In this document: positions 12,740 to 23,785 of the stretch, piece after piece
Layout of the letters: every line of letters starts with the position of its first letter
How positions within the stretch are numbered: the stretch's first letter is position 1
Source: Epiperipatus broadwayi
Taxonomy: Eukaryota; Onychophora; Udeonychophora; Euonychophora; Peripatidae
Assembly: GCA_028023455.1 (NCBI GenBank)
Contig: JAQFVV010012673.1
Coordinates: 1,096,567-1,160,566 of the forward strand
Length of the DNA stretch: 64,000 nucleotides
Direction of reading: 5' to 3'
The notes under the pieces: generated by a model
Told to the model about the DNA's origin: nothing
The model's input: the letters and a program-made list of their open reading frames with translations, nothing else
The model's database searches: none
Translations under genes and position numbers: made by a program

Positions 12740-14335
12740 TTAATAGTGTTATGTAAGTATTATGTAACATAGTGTCATGTGATGTCTTATTAGTTTTGAT
12801 TTGTAATTTTATGGGTCTCATATCATTGCTGAAGTTAGAAGTTGATTAATAAATTATTTTCAACTATTACATGCTTTACAAATGACTTAAATTGTCATCT
12901 AATGGGAAAAGACTTAGTAAAGCCACAATTCTATTACTGGAATGATTATCATTGAAATAATAATACTTTTTGCTATACGTGTTAGTAATAGACATTAATG
13001 CATTATAAAACACACAGAATAATGCAGAATGAAAAGGAAAAATAAAATAGAATAAAGATAGAAATAGAGTTTAAAAAATAATATAAACTTGTCTTAAAAG
13101 AATTGTTAGAAGTAATTGTTAAAAGTAGAGAAGATAAAACATAATACTAATTTTAGCTCTAAATTGAGGCTCAAAACTATTAAACGGTAAGCAAAACAAG
13201 TTTTAAAGATAATCACAAAGCATAGAGAAATTATTTGATGATAGGAAAGGCTAAAAATATGCTATGGCAATAAACTATAAACAACCCTACCATGAATCAA
13301 AATGCCATATAAAGGTAATGTGAAATATGAATGTTTTGCAGCAAACTACAAACAATAATAATAACACTTGAGGATAAAAAACTGTACATAAATGAGTTAC
13401 AAACTATAATGAAAGAGTCAGTTAGTACATTTAAAAATAAATTATAAACAAAAAAAAAGCTGTATGAGTAAATTATAAACAGTAAGAAATAAAAAAAGAA
13501 TTCTGTATTAGTTAGATAAGATAAAAATCCTTTTGGTCTAAACTATAAACAGTAGTATTGATGAAGGAAGAACTGTATAAATAAAAAACAATGTGAAAAA
13601 CTACAAACAATTATACTGATTAAAAAGAAGCTCTAAAAAATCAAATCTCTTATAGAAAAGAATTACAAACAATAATAATATCAACTGAAAAAGAAGTCTC
13701 TATACAAATAAATTCCAAATGGTATTAACATCATGAATTCTTTATGAGCAAAATATAAACAGTAGTAACAACAGTTAATACAAACAGTAGTAACACCTAT
13801 CAAAAAATAAACCTAGAAGACAATTGAAAATTAACTATACAGAAAGTAACAATGTAAAAGTAAGAGTTGACAGAAAAAAAAAATCAAGTAGAAGTAAATG
13901 ACAAATAGTAATACTTTCAGTTAGAGGAAAACTATAATACTAATTGCAAAAAAAAAAAAAAAACAACTTATTTAAGTGAGCTTCAAACAGAAATACATGA
14001 GTAAAATATAAACAGTAACCACAACAAAAGAGAGAGAACTCTGTAAAAGTAAACAGTAAAAAAAAACATAATGGAATAATTTCATTGTTGAATGTTTATA
14101 AGTAGTTGGAATGCCAGAAGTGCCAAATTAGAAGTGATCCATATACATTACTCATCAAAGTATGACTCTGCCACTACATTAGAATGCACAGGTAACTATA
14201 AAGGGTACTAAAATAGACAAGTCATATCTGTATAAGTCAGTAAGAAAGAATCTTATATAATTAAACTACTGATAATATAAATTAACAAAGAGAAAGAATC
14301 ATACAAAATTAACAGTAAGCAGTAAATTAACTACA
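12740..14335. other. A-rich stretch with repeated short ATAAACAGTA-type phrases
   Basis: Between about 13140 and 14330 the phrases CTATAAACAGTA, ACTACAAACAAT and TATAAACAGTAA recur many times at irregular spacing. This looks like a decayed, irregular tandem repeat. No coding signal. Confidence 0.5.
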
Positions 14336-14340
14336 CAGAT

Positions 14341-14442
14341 GCAAAACTCTCCATACAGCAGTGACACCCAGTGCAAGCCAGAGTAATCACTGGATGCATT
14401 TATTGATTACACTGGCTTGCACTACTGTATGAATAGTTTTGC
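14341..14442. repeat. Family B minimal foldback, about 100 bp
   Basis: GCAAAACTCTCCATACAGCA at the left is matched inverted by ACTGTATGAATAGTTTTGC at the right, with GCAAGCCAGAGTAATCA against TGATTACACTGGCTTGC inside. The two arms are joined almost directly, without the family's middle region. A GTGATCATATGATGTTTAGT phrase shared with the 54 kb copy follows at about 14479. Confidence 0.8.
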
Positions 14443-14459
14443 CTCTGTGTAAACAGCTT

Positions 14460-15205
14460 GAGTAAGCAAAAGGAATGGTGATCATATGATGTTTAGTAGT
14501 AAATTAACTGTCATAAAAAAATGCTTCAAAAGAAGTTTAAAAATAAGACTTTATGAATGCACTACTAGTATTTTCTTTCCTGGTGCATTGGTGTGATGTG
14601 ATGGATTTGAAATAAGGGATGCACTGATAAGAAACAACATTGCAATGATTGTTAACTTTTCAACAAAATGCTAAAAGTGATCAGATAGCATGTGAGTGGT
14701 GTAATGAAAGATATCAATATGGCAACATGGAGATTTGAAGGTATGAGAGTTCTAGCTAACAGAAAAGCAAAGATCAGATACGAAATGCATGCATTGTGAA
14801 AGATGATTCTGATTTTCTGCACTATGGAATTGAGATAATAGGTACAGGGAATAAATTTTGGGGGTCGTTTGTCTTTTAAGATGTATTTAGTCATGTGTTT
14901 TAAGAATGAGTGGTAAAGTGAAGATTATTAAATATATCTACAATAGTTACTATACATGGAAAATGAAAAATAAAGTTGTATTATTCCATGCGTGTGTGTG
15001 TTTATTAAAAACATGTACATTAATATTCAACTAAGTTTTAAAGTTTATATCTGGGCTACAGATAATCTCTAGCTTAATAAATGAGTGGTGGTTATCATTG
15101 ATGTATTCATTTAGAGCAAATCGTGTCAAAGTTGCGGGTAGAGTAAATTTGACTCTTGTAAATCAAAATATAACAACTTTAAAAAAAATAAGTAACTTAA
15201 AAAAC
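14460..15205. other. No recognised gene
   Basis: Holds a weak fragment of family F at 15095-15165 (GTGTCAAAGTTGCGGGTAGA) and a short (GT)n near 14993. The 80-codon reverse open frame at 14652-14894 has no recognisable similarity. Confidence 0.5.
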
Positions 15206-15224
15206 AAAAGGTTTCATTCGTTTT

Positions 15225-15340
15225 TTTTTTTTTCATATGTCATAGCCTCGGCCGGGAGGCGAACCCACAACCGTCGCAACAACCACTTCCTTGCAAGGCG
15301 CCTTGCTGCGATGACCTATCGGCTAACAACGCTTGGCAAC
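15225..15340 (-). mobile_element. tRNA-derived SINE (family A), copy 1
   Basis: On the reverse strand it carries an A-box-like TTAGCCGATAGG and a B-box-like GGTTCGCCTCC, followed by a tail ending in CATATGAAA and poly-A (poly-T on the plus strand). The flanks carry a near-perfect 15-bp TSD, GGTTTCATTCGTTTT at 15210 and GGTTTTATTCGTTTT at 15341. A poly-A tail with such a TSD indicates LINE-mediated retroposition. Compared with the other copies it has a small internal duplication (GGCGCCTTG). Confidence 0.85.
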
Positions 15341-15359
15341 GGTTTTATTCGTTTTATAT

Positions 15360-15980
15360 ATAAATGAACACCAATTGCTAATCTTCAGAAATGGACTAAA
15401 ACATAACTATTCTAAATCAACGTTCGAATTGCCGTTCCATTTTACTACATTATTAACAATCTTTTCTTTTGCTTTTCTAATCTTCTCTACAATTATCACA
15501 ATTAAATAACAGTTTTGTAGAATAAAATATAATATTTCTTTTACTTATTTAAGAAATAAACTTATAGCGTGATGGAAAGAATAAAAAAAAAGACGGAGCT
15601 AAAAGTCGATAAATGTAATTGTAAATTCAGTGACTAGAGATAATGGGTTACTTATTTATTGAGGTTTAAAAGTTTGCATAACCATTACTCATAATTCCTA
15701 AACCTGACCCATGGCAGAACTTTGATTCATTCTAGTTTATCGAAGAAAGCTTAACGCTATTTGCATGTTAATGAGTAAATAAGCTTTCGAAATTTGTTAA
15801 TTCTCAAAACAACAAATACATTTAAAAAGCATTCCATATTCCATATAGCTTTACATGTGTGTGCGTGTGTATAATATATAGTTTTTTTCAAAAATGTGTT
15901 GAATGTGGGGAAAATGATAATTATATAAAATATGTATTAAATAGTCTTTACTATATCATCTGTAGCCACGTGAACGTGCA
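15360..15980. other. Unassigned stretch
   Basis: No gene or known repeat seen. It ends at the start of the trinucleotide-rich minisatellite. Confidence 0.5.
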
Positions 15981-16021
15981 TGTCCATTAAAACCCCAAGA
16001 GAAAAAAAAAGAGAAAAAGCT

Positions 16022-16642
16022 ATAGTAATAATGATGACGATAAATATTATAATACTAATGATGATGATGACGATGATAATGACTATAATAATAATAATGA
16101 GAATAAAAATTATAATACTAATGATGATGATGATAATAATAAGAACTATAATAATGATGAGGATAAAAATTATAATACTAATGATGATGATGATAAGAAC
16201 TATAATAATAATAATAACAATGAAAATAAAAATGATAATACTAATAATGATGATGATAGGAACTATGATAATAATAATAATAATAATGAGGATAAAATTA
16301 TAATACTAATGATGATGATGATAAGAACTATAATAATGATGAGGATAAAAATTATAATACGGATGATGATGATGATAAGACTATAATAATAATAATGAAG
16401 ATAAAAATTATAATACTAATGATGATGATGATGATAAGAACTATAATAATAACAATGAGGATAAAATTATAATATTAATGATGATGATGATAAGAACTAC
16501 AATAATGATGAGGATAAAAATTATAATACGGATGATGATAATAAAAATTATAATAATAATGAGGATAAAAATTATATTACTAATGATGATGATGATGATA
16601 ACTATAATAATGAGGAAAAATTATAATACTAATGATGATACA
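16022..16642. repeat. ATG/ATA-rich minisatellite
   Basis: About eleven imperfect copies of a unit of about 50-65 bp with three parts: ACTATAATAATGATGAGGAT, AAAAATTATAATACTAATG and a (ATG)n run ending in ATAAG. Unit length varies through the ATG and ATA runs. The long open frames here (for example 15980-16303) are poly-Met/Ile translations of the repeat, not proteins. Confidence 0.9.
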
Positions 16643-16649
16643 TGGACAT

Positions 16650-17165
16650 ATAAAACACACTGATCCATTATTCCATTTATTTTATAATGCTGCCTTTTAA
16701 CATCTTTTAACTTTTTTCTGAAATACTATAACACAGTGACTAATTCATGTTCTTCCATGTGACCTATTCTTTCCATTTAAAACAATCATTTTTACCCTTT
16801 TTAAAAAATATCTTTGACATAATCTTACCAATGTAAACAGATTATATTCCTTTCATAAAAATCATGTTCATGCTTACCATAAAACAGATTCTAAAAAAAA
16901 TTGTGTACTGTTCACTGTTATCATGCATTGTGGTCCAATTGTTGCCTTTATAGTTTCCCAATTATCAAGTTAAATGCTATATTGAACATCCTTATGATCT
17001 TCTTATTATAGTTTACAAATTTAGTAGAGCATCCATAATAAAAATTTTCTAATACCTTTACCCACGTGATTTGATTTTATATTCTAATACATAAAAAGTC
17101 ATTTATCTAGAATGTCATAATAAATGCACCAAGCATTGATATTATTTGGTTGCTTATATATATAT
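16650..17165. other. Unassigned AT-rich stretch
   Basis: No gene or recognised repeat. Confidence 0.5.
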
Positions 17166-17181
17166 AAACAAATGATACAAA

Positions 17182-17866
17182 ATAATTTTTCTGAAGATTT
17201 GTGATGATGGTGTTTTAGTTGTATTTTTATATTGGACTATTTCTATCACCTAATATATGAATTGAATGTCTTTAAAAAAATTAACTTCATTTAAATATTC
17301 CAAGTACATTCAACTGTTAGTAATAGCACATCAAACAAGTTGTATATGCATAACGTTTGGAGAGTAATTACTCTCCCCTCTTCTTCAGGTGTTTCTGGCC
17401 TGACCAGTGACAGTACTAGCATGGGATTTAAATCTGGATCCTTACATACATGAGTTTTGAATTTTAAGGGAACACTCTAACCAACTGAGCCATCCTGCCA
17501 AAGGCAACAGTCTGTAGTAATTTCATATACTTATCTGTGAGGTTCCTCCTGATTTCTTCACTTTTTCCTAAGAGCAAAGTTGATTAGTAGTTTCCATACA
17601 TTATGTATAGTCACACTAGGTTGGCTTATAGGATTTTTTAATTCAGGAATCTAAGGACCTAGATTCGAATTCCATGCTAGTACTGTCACTCGTCAGGCCA
17701 GTAACACCTGAAGAAGAGGGGAGACTCGAAACATTATGCATATACTAACCTGTTTGATGTGCTATTACTAATAGTTGAATGTACTTGGAATATTTAAATA
17801 AAGTTAAATTTTTCTAAAGACATTTAATACATATATTAAATGATGGAAATAGTCCAATATAAAAAT
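17182..17866. mobile_element. Family D head-to-head inverted SINE-like dimer
   Basis: From about 17183 to 17640 a near-complete family D unit lies on the reverse strand. From about 17641 to 17866 a second, 5'-truncated unit lies on the plus strand, so both 3' ends point outward. The reverse unit has a tRNA-like head with A box TGGCTCAGTTGG and B box GATTTAAATCC. Next come a CTGAAGAAGAG motif with a hairpin, the phrase ACGTTATGCATATAC, and a tail with AATATTTAAATAAAGTT. The flanks carry a 14-bp direct repeat, ACAAATGATACAAA at 17168 and ACAAATGATACGAA at 17867. A single-orientation copy lies at 39371-39815. Confidence 0.75.
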
Positions 17867-17881
17867 ACAAATGATACGAAA

Positions 17882-18465
17882 CTTTATATATTCAAAAGAA
17901 AAAACAAAACAACATAAATAAATGTATAAACATAGTTAAAGGTCCAGTACAATTATATGAAAAATGATCATTATTAGATAACTTTAAATGATAATCAAAA
18001 TGTCCTGTACATTTAATTTGTACACTAAAAGATTAGACAGTAATTAGCTTATATTGATTTATTAATCTTTACATATATGTATACTAGTAATTTTTTAATG
18101 GATTATGTAGTTGAAATATTTTAAGATATATCTCTATAAAAGAAGTTCCTTGTTTGAATGCAAATATTACTTAAAGTCTACTATTTTTATTTGCTCTCTG
18201 TCTATTAACATCTGGTTGTGATTTTTCTATAATGGAATATAAGAGATATTTCCATATATTTAATAAAGATATTTTAGCCATTTAATCTGTCAAAAAATTA
18301 TTAATCTATAACATTGGTGGAAGAGTCTATTACAATAAAGAAAGTAAGGAAAGTTGTGAGACTTTGTTCTAAGAAACTTCTATATGTTTACTACAGTGGG
18401 TTATCTCTAAATAGTAACAAAAGATTGCATTTAAAAGTGATTTTCCTTTTGAATGTGAAAAACAT
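17882..18465. other. Unassigned AT-rich stretch
   Basis: No gene or recognised repeat. Confidence 0.5.
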
Positions 18466-18467
18466 TT

Positions 18468-18975
18468 CATCATCATCATCAACAACCATTAACAATCCAC
18501 TGCAGGATGAAGGTTTCTCCAAGCTTAATCCATCTTCTCTGATCTTTAATTTCTCTTCTCCACATCACCCTTGCACACTTTCTTATTTCATCCATCCATC
18601 TCACATGTAGTCTCTTTCTGTGTCTTTACAATATCTTGGAATCCAGTTTAAAACTTCAATTGTCCATCTATTGTCATCTCTTCTAGCAATATGTCCAGCC
18701 CAACTCCACTTCAATCTTTTAATTTTTTCAATGAGGTCAGTAACACCTGTTTGTTCTCTTACCCATACATTGCATTTTCAATATCTTCTTGTTACTCCCA
18801 ACATACATTTCTCCATACTTCTTTGAGTGGTCTGAAGTCTCTGTATTGCTCTTCTATTAAGTGTCCAAGTCTCAGACCCATAGTAAGAACTGGTAAAACA
18901 CATCTGTTAAAAACCTTTTTCAAACACATAGGCATGTTGCCTTTTAGTGTCAAGCACATAGGCATGTTGCTAAAT
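18468..18975 (-). pseudogene. RTE-type LINE 3' end (RT C-terminus)
   Basis: Reverse-strand reading passes from an RT-terminal block (KVFNRCVLPVLTMGLRLGHL) to the C-terminal block with W-A-G-H-I-A-R-R-D and MDEIRKCARVMWRREIKD, with frameshifts between. The element ends in a (TGA)n tail, seen as CATCATCATC on the plus strand at 18470-18480. A microsatellite-like tail in place of poly-A is typical of RTE-clade LINEs. A 20-bp phrase ending GGCATGTTGC is duplicated at about 18926 and 18953. It is 5'-truncated and inactive. Confidence 0.75.
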
Positions 18976-18979
18976 GAAA

Positions 18980-19385
18980 AACATTTACAGTTTACTATTT
19001 TTTTTTGGTTGAAGTCTACTAACATTTGACTGATTTTTTAATAGTAAAATATAACAGATATTTCCACTTATTTAAGAATATTTCTATATAGATTATTTTT
19101 AATGTCTTTAATATATTATAAATTTAATGATGTCACTGGTAAAAATTGCTCCAGTATAGTTTGTCATGTGATTATCAAAATGAAATAGATATCTTGTTAA
19201 TCTTCCTATAAGAAATAAAACCTAGTTTGATGTTTTAAATAAATTTATTTATTTTTAATTTGTTTATTACCAACTTTGATTTAGATTGATTAATATTTGA
19301 AATTTTATAAGAAAAATAACATTACGGTCAATTTTTAAGCATGTGATTTAATCATCTGAAATGATTTACACACCCACATATATAT
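18980..19385. other. Unassigned AT-rich stretch
   Basis: No gene or recognised repeat. A short (TA)n at 19377-19391 leads into the next repeat. Confidence 0.5.
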
Positions 19386-19391
19386 ATATAT

Positions 19392-19515
19392 AATCAAAAT
19401 CACCTCAAATTTACAACTCAACCAGACTAGCCAAAAAAAAACTCTAAAACACAACAAATGGGTTCACTGCTACAAGCAGACCTCAAGTATAAAGAACTAT
19501 AAAATAACATTTAAA
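19392..19515 (+). repeat. Flanking repeat of the U units (copy 1)
   Basis: TAATCAAAATCACCTCAAAT, CAACTCAACCAGACTAGCC and a GCTACAAGCAGACCTCAAGT block match 23592-23720 and, inverted, 28139-28232. All three copies abut (TA)n tracts. Confidence 0.75.
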
Positions 19516-19608
19516 CTAAACCTTTACATTATATCAGCAATATTACTTTAAATGCAAAGAATTTCATCAAGATGGAAACATTAAAAGCATAAAGATTTAT
19601 ATATATAT

Positions 19609-21700
19609 TGTAATGATATATAAATATGTGTTACATTAATTTAAAATAAAAACTTAAAAGTTCGCAAATAAAAGTAAAAAACTAAACGCTAAAATTAAAA
19701 TGTTTGTTAAACGTATATACATTCGCACAGATGCTAAACTTTAAAAATATTTTTTTTAATAAATAAAAAAAGGTATTTGAATGTATTTTTTTTATAAAAA
19801 AAAGATTTAAATATAAAAATAGTTTAAAAAAGAAATAACGTAAGTAAAAATAAAAACAGGTATTATTTAATTCTTATAATCTTTAAATGGAAATGATTGT
19901 TTATAAATTGTTTGAAAAGCAAGCTAGCTTTGGGTTCTTGTATAATTAAAATGATCTGATGAAAGATAGATAAGAAAATAAAAAGAAATTAGCTTGACCA
20001 ATGGAAGCACCAAGCCTCAGCCCGGACCCGAACGAAAATTTGGATTAGTGACGTTTTGTTAATTGAATCCATGTGGATAATATAAAAAGGGAAATACAGG
20101 TTTTTCTGGAGTTCAAGCATTGTGTGTTTGAGAGATGCGGTAGGACACACATACCACACTCTCTATTTAAAAAAAAGAAAAAGGAAAAGACTGTGATACC
20201 TTGAACCAGCTATTGCCATCTCCAGAACATTATCTTCCAATGGAGGCGTCACGGGAATTAAAAGCAGAAACCTGGACTCTTCTACCATAAGCTATATGAA
20301 ATGAACAGTTATTAAAATCAATTAAGAACTTTTGTCAAGTTTTATAAATTGATAAACAAGCCAACTTAAATGTTAAAAATGGACTCTTATCTGACTTTTG
20401 TAAGTTTTTAAATCAAATTAATAATGTTTAATTTTATATGTTTTCCGATTGATAAAAATCATTTCCATTTTTTTTTTCTTATTGTATAAATTATTTGTTG
20501 TTTAAATTTTAAATGATGAAATTTAAGGTTGGGTATAGACGTTGCATAGATTCGTTAGCGGTTGATAATGTTGTGGTTTTCACATTCGATTAGAATATAT
20601 GTCAACGATATCACTGCAAGCATCTTACGATGAATGCTAATGGGATTTGTATATTCCCTATGCAAGTGACGCTTATCGATGACTTTGTATTTTGATCGGT
20701 TGTGTTTAATTTGGGATGTTTTTGACCATGGAATCTGTGCAGCTGATCTATACTCAACATTTTAAAACAAATTTTATAAAATTCATTTGTGCGAATGTAT
20801 CTAAATGTTAAATTTAAGTCGGGCGTGAATGGCTATATAGTTTTGTAAAGTTATATTAAAAGAGGGTAATCTTAGGTTATTCGTTTTGTAGTTGAATTGG
20901 CTCAATGGATTGGATATATTTGTGTAATTAGTAGATGTAGTATGAGATTCACTTCAGGCAGGACTGCATATATATGCCACACACCTTCTGTTTGCCTATG
21001 GATGGGTTGGTAAGTCGGCAGAAGACCGCAGTCCATTCCTATGGAGTTTTTTGTTTATTGTTCTACTTGCCAACAGATGTGACATTCCTGTTGGTGGAGA
21101 ATCAATGTCTTCTCTAATTCTACTTACTGCTCAGATGTACTTTCCTGACAGTATAGTATTTTGTGTTGTCGTATCATGCTACATTGAATACATGAATATA
21201 TCAGATGGATTGGTGCCAGTTTGGTTGCGAAATTTGTGGCCTAAGGTTAAATCAGGGAAGAATATTTTCTTTTCAAATGCAGATCTATGTAGTCTATTCA
21301 TACTTGACTAGCTAAATAAAATATTAAACTCATTGAAACTTAGTTAAATGTAAAATTAAAAGTTAATATAAAAATCTAAAATGTTAAACTTATTCCTCAA
21401 AATTTAAATGTTATTTTATATGTGCGTAAATAAATATTTTTATGTGTTAATTTCTGGCAGTGGCTTTTATTTATTGATATTTAAGATATAAATTAAGATA
21501 TAGATTTTTATCTCTGTGTCTCCGCTGAGCTAGTGACTTGGGCTAATGATCAGAATATTTAAATAAAGTGGAATCTTAACAGCGCGTATCTGCCTACTCT
21601 ATAAATTTTTCTAGGTTTAAATGCCTAGATGGTGCCTTGTAAAGCAGATATTGTTTTTGTGGTTAGATTCGATCTTCACTTTCATTTCGATCGTTATAAT
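19609..21700 (+). repeat. Family U unit 1
   Basis: About 2.1 kb, aligning along its length with 21711-23575. Shared blocks in the same order are a TGTAAY start after (TA)n, GGAAATGATTGTTT, GGATTAGTGAC followed by TTGAATCC, and TATAAAA. They continue with AAGAACTTTTnT, AAGTCGGCAGAA, TTnCTGGCAGTGGCTT, GAGCTAGTGACnTnGGGC and TATAAATTTTTCTAGGTT. No open frame is conserved between the copies. The 86-codon frame at 21051-21311 is not kept in unit 2. It could be a long-LTR remnant, a terminal repeat or another non-autonomous repeat. Confidence 0.7.
20081..20087 (+). promoter_or_regulatory. TATA box-like site in U unit 1
   Basis: TATAAAA lies about 30 bp after a GGATTAGTGAC block that is conserved in unit 2, and unit 2 keeps TATAAAA at the equivalent place (22184). 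Conservation between two diverged copies suggests a promoter, but no transcript evidence is available. Confidence 0.4.
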
Positions 21701-21710
21701 ATATATATAT

Positions 21711-23575
21711 TGTAACAGAATATAATATTCCGTTACATTATTTTAAAATGAAAATAAAAAGATCGTAAATGAAAATTGATTTATTAAAAAGAAAAAAAAC
21801 TTAAAAACTGAAAATTAAAAGTTGTTTAATATATATATTGTAGTGCAGATGGAAAACTTAAACTATTTTAAGAAAAAGTATTTGAAAGTATTTTTTTTTG
21901 TAAAAAAATAAAAATATAAAGATTGATATTTTAAAAATAGAAATAATGTTGATTTCTATAACCTTAGAAAATGGAAATGATTGTTTTATTAATTAAATGA
22001 TTGTTCGAAAGCAAACTAGCCCTTGAGGCACTTAAAATAAATTAAATGGTAAGAGAATACAAAGAAATTAAATGATCAATGCAAGCATGAAAATGACAGC
22101 ATGGACCATAACTGAAACACGAAAGGATTAGTGACATCTTGCTCATTGAATCCCAAGATTTGATGATAAGAGGCTAAGAAAAATATAAAAGTCAAATGAT
22201 TATTATAATTGTTATCTGAGAGTTGACTATGAATATATCATTATAACTAGCTATATTGCAGATTTTCACGATGTGGAAGTCTGCAATAAATTTAATTTTT
22301 CAGACAACCAGCTGAGGCCTATTGATGACAGCTTCTGAACAAATGAATGGAAAGTAGTGGTTTTGTTTCAAAGAAGGACAAAATCTATGAAAGTGATCAC
22401 AAAGATGGACTTCTCAATCTACTCAATCCGTAAAGTCTGAACTATTGCGTCTATCGAATAAGAACTTTTCTAAAATTGCATTGAATTAATAGCTGAAAAT
22501 AAGAACTCTTATCTGAATTAAAGAATGCAAATTCAATTATTAATATATTTTTTTATGCAGATGTTTAAGAAATCATTTCCATTTCTTTTTTTTTTTGTGT
22601 GTGTGCGATTTATGTTTTAACTAAAATGTATTAAATATAAAGTTGGGTATGGATAGCTGCATGGATAAAAATTAATAACTATGTTTAAATTCGTTTATGT
22701 TTATTTTAAGGGGTTAATTTCAGGCTATTTGTTTCGTAGTTAGCATTGGGCAATGTGCCCAACTGAATGCATGAGGCAGTCATGTTATTGAAATGGTTGC
22801 AGATGTATTTCCTGTGCCATTAACCCCTTCTAGCTCTATGGACAAGGATTTATAAGTCGGCAGAAAGACCACTCTCCCCCATACATAGCACTCTTTAAAA
22901 AAAATTATATACTTGATTCCTTAGTCAGACAGATGCACGTTCCTGTTCTGGACACGGATCATTTCCTTCAAATAGATATCATGCTGGTAGATGCACATTC
23001 CTGTCGGTGTGGTTTTATGCTAGCATCTTCATATTATATTGGTTGCGACTATATATCTGGAAGCTGACATTGGGTTGGCTACAAACTTTCAGTCTGAGAT
23101 TAAATGAATGTTTTGATAAGTTTTAAAGCAAAAAAAATCTATGTAGACTATCTATACTCAACATGCTAAAGTAAAATATAATTTAAATATCCACCTGTGC
23201 AGTCTATTTAAAATAGTAATTTAAATTTTAAAAAAATAATGGTAAAATCTAAAATAAATTTATTCCTCAATTTTAAATGTGTGTTAATAAAATCTAATTG
23301 TGTGTTAATTACTGGCAGTGGCTTCTTTTATTTTATTGTTTTAAATATTAAGATATTTTGAGAATCTAAATCTATTAAAACTTATAAAAATCTTTAAATC
23401 TCTGCTACTCTATGAGCTAGTGACATTGGGCAAACGGTCAGAATAATATATATATATAATTTTTTTTTTAATCTTAACTTGCATATCTGCCTACTATATA
23501 AATTTTTCTAGGTTCAAATGCCTAGATGGCGCCTTTGTAGTGTGGATACATTAAGGCTCTTTCACCAACCATTAA
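21711..23575 (+). repeat. Family U unit 2
   Basis: Second tandem unit, about 1.9 kb, starting TGTAACAGAATATAATATTC right after a short (TA)n. The order of conserved blocks is the same as in unit 1, with many indels and substitutions. The duplication is therefore old, or represents two separate insertions of one family. No protein was recognised. Confidence 0.7.
22184..22190 (+). promoter_or_regulatory. TATA box-like site in U unit 2
   Basis: Equivalent in position to the TATAAAA of unit 1, downstream of GGATTAGTGACATCTTGCTC. Confidence 0.4.
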
Positions 23576-23591
23576 AATATATATATATATA

Positions 23592-23714
23592 TATAATTAA
23601 AATTACCCCAAATCCAAAATTCAACCAGACCAGCATAAAAATAATATTAAAACACTACCAAAGATTTCATTGCTACAAACAGACTTCTCAAGTGTAAAGA
23701 ACTCCTAAAACTAC

Positions 23715-23720
<6 letters not shown>
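23592..23720 (+). repeat. Flanking repeat of the U units (copy 2)
   Basis: AATTAAAATTACCCCAAATC and CAACCAGACCAGCATAAAAA match 19392-19515. It is bounded by (TA)n at 23578 and 23721-23784. Confidence 0.75.
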
Positions 23721-23759
<39 letters not shown>

Positions 23760-23784
23760 GTTATATATATATATATATATATAT
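23721..23784. repeat. (TA)n microsatellite, interrupted
   Basis: Two TA tracts around a short TTATATGTAGTTA core. Confidence 0.9.
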
Positions 23785-23785
23785 T

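Noticed and set aside
13300-14330. A CRISPR-like or regular tandem array from the recurring ATAAACAGTA phrases
   Set aside because: Spacing and unit are irregular, there are no constant repeats and the DNA is eukaryotic.
15237-15340. A tRNA gene here or at the other family A loci
   Set aside because: Five similar copies with poly-A tails and TSDs are retroposed SINEs, not tRNA genes.
15980-16663. Met/Ile-rich open frames of 61-107 residues
   Set aside because: They are direct translations of the ATG/ATA minisatellite.
17430-17500. A functional tRNA gene on the reverse strand
   Set aside because: A and B boxes are present but the acceptor stem does not pair, and the sequence is embedded in repeated family D.
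18314-19029. Plus-strand frames of 68-112 residues
   Set aside because: They are the antisense of the RTE C-terminal relic.
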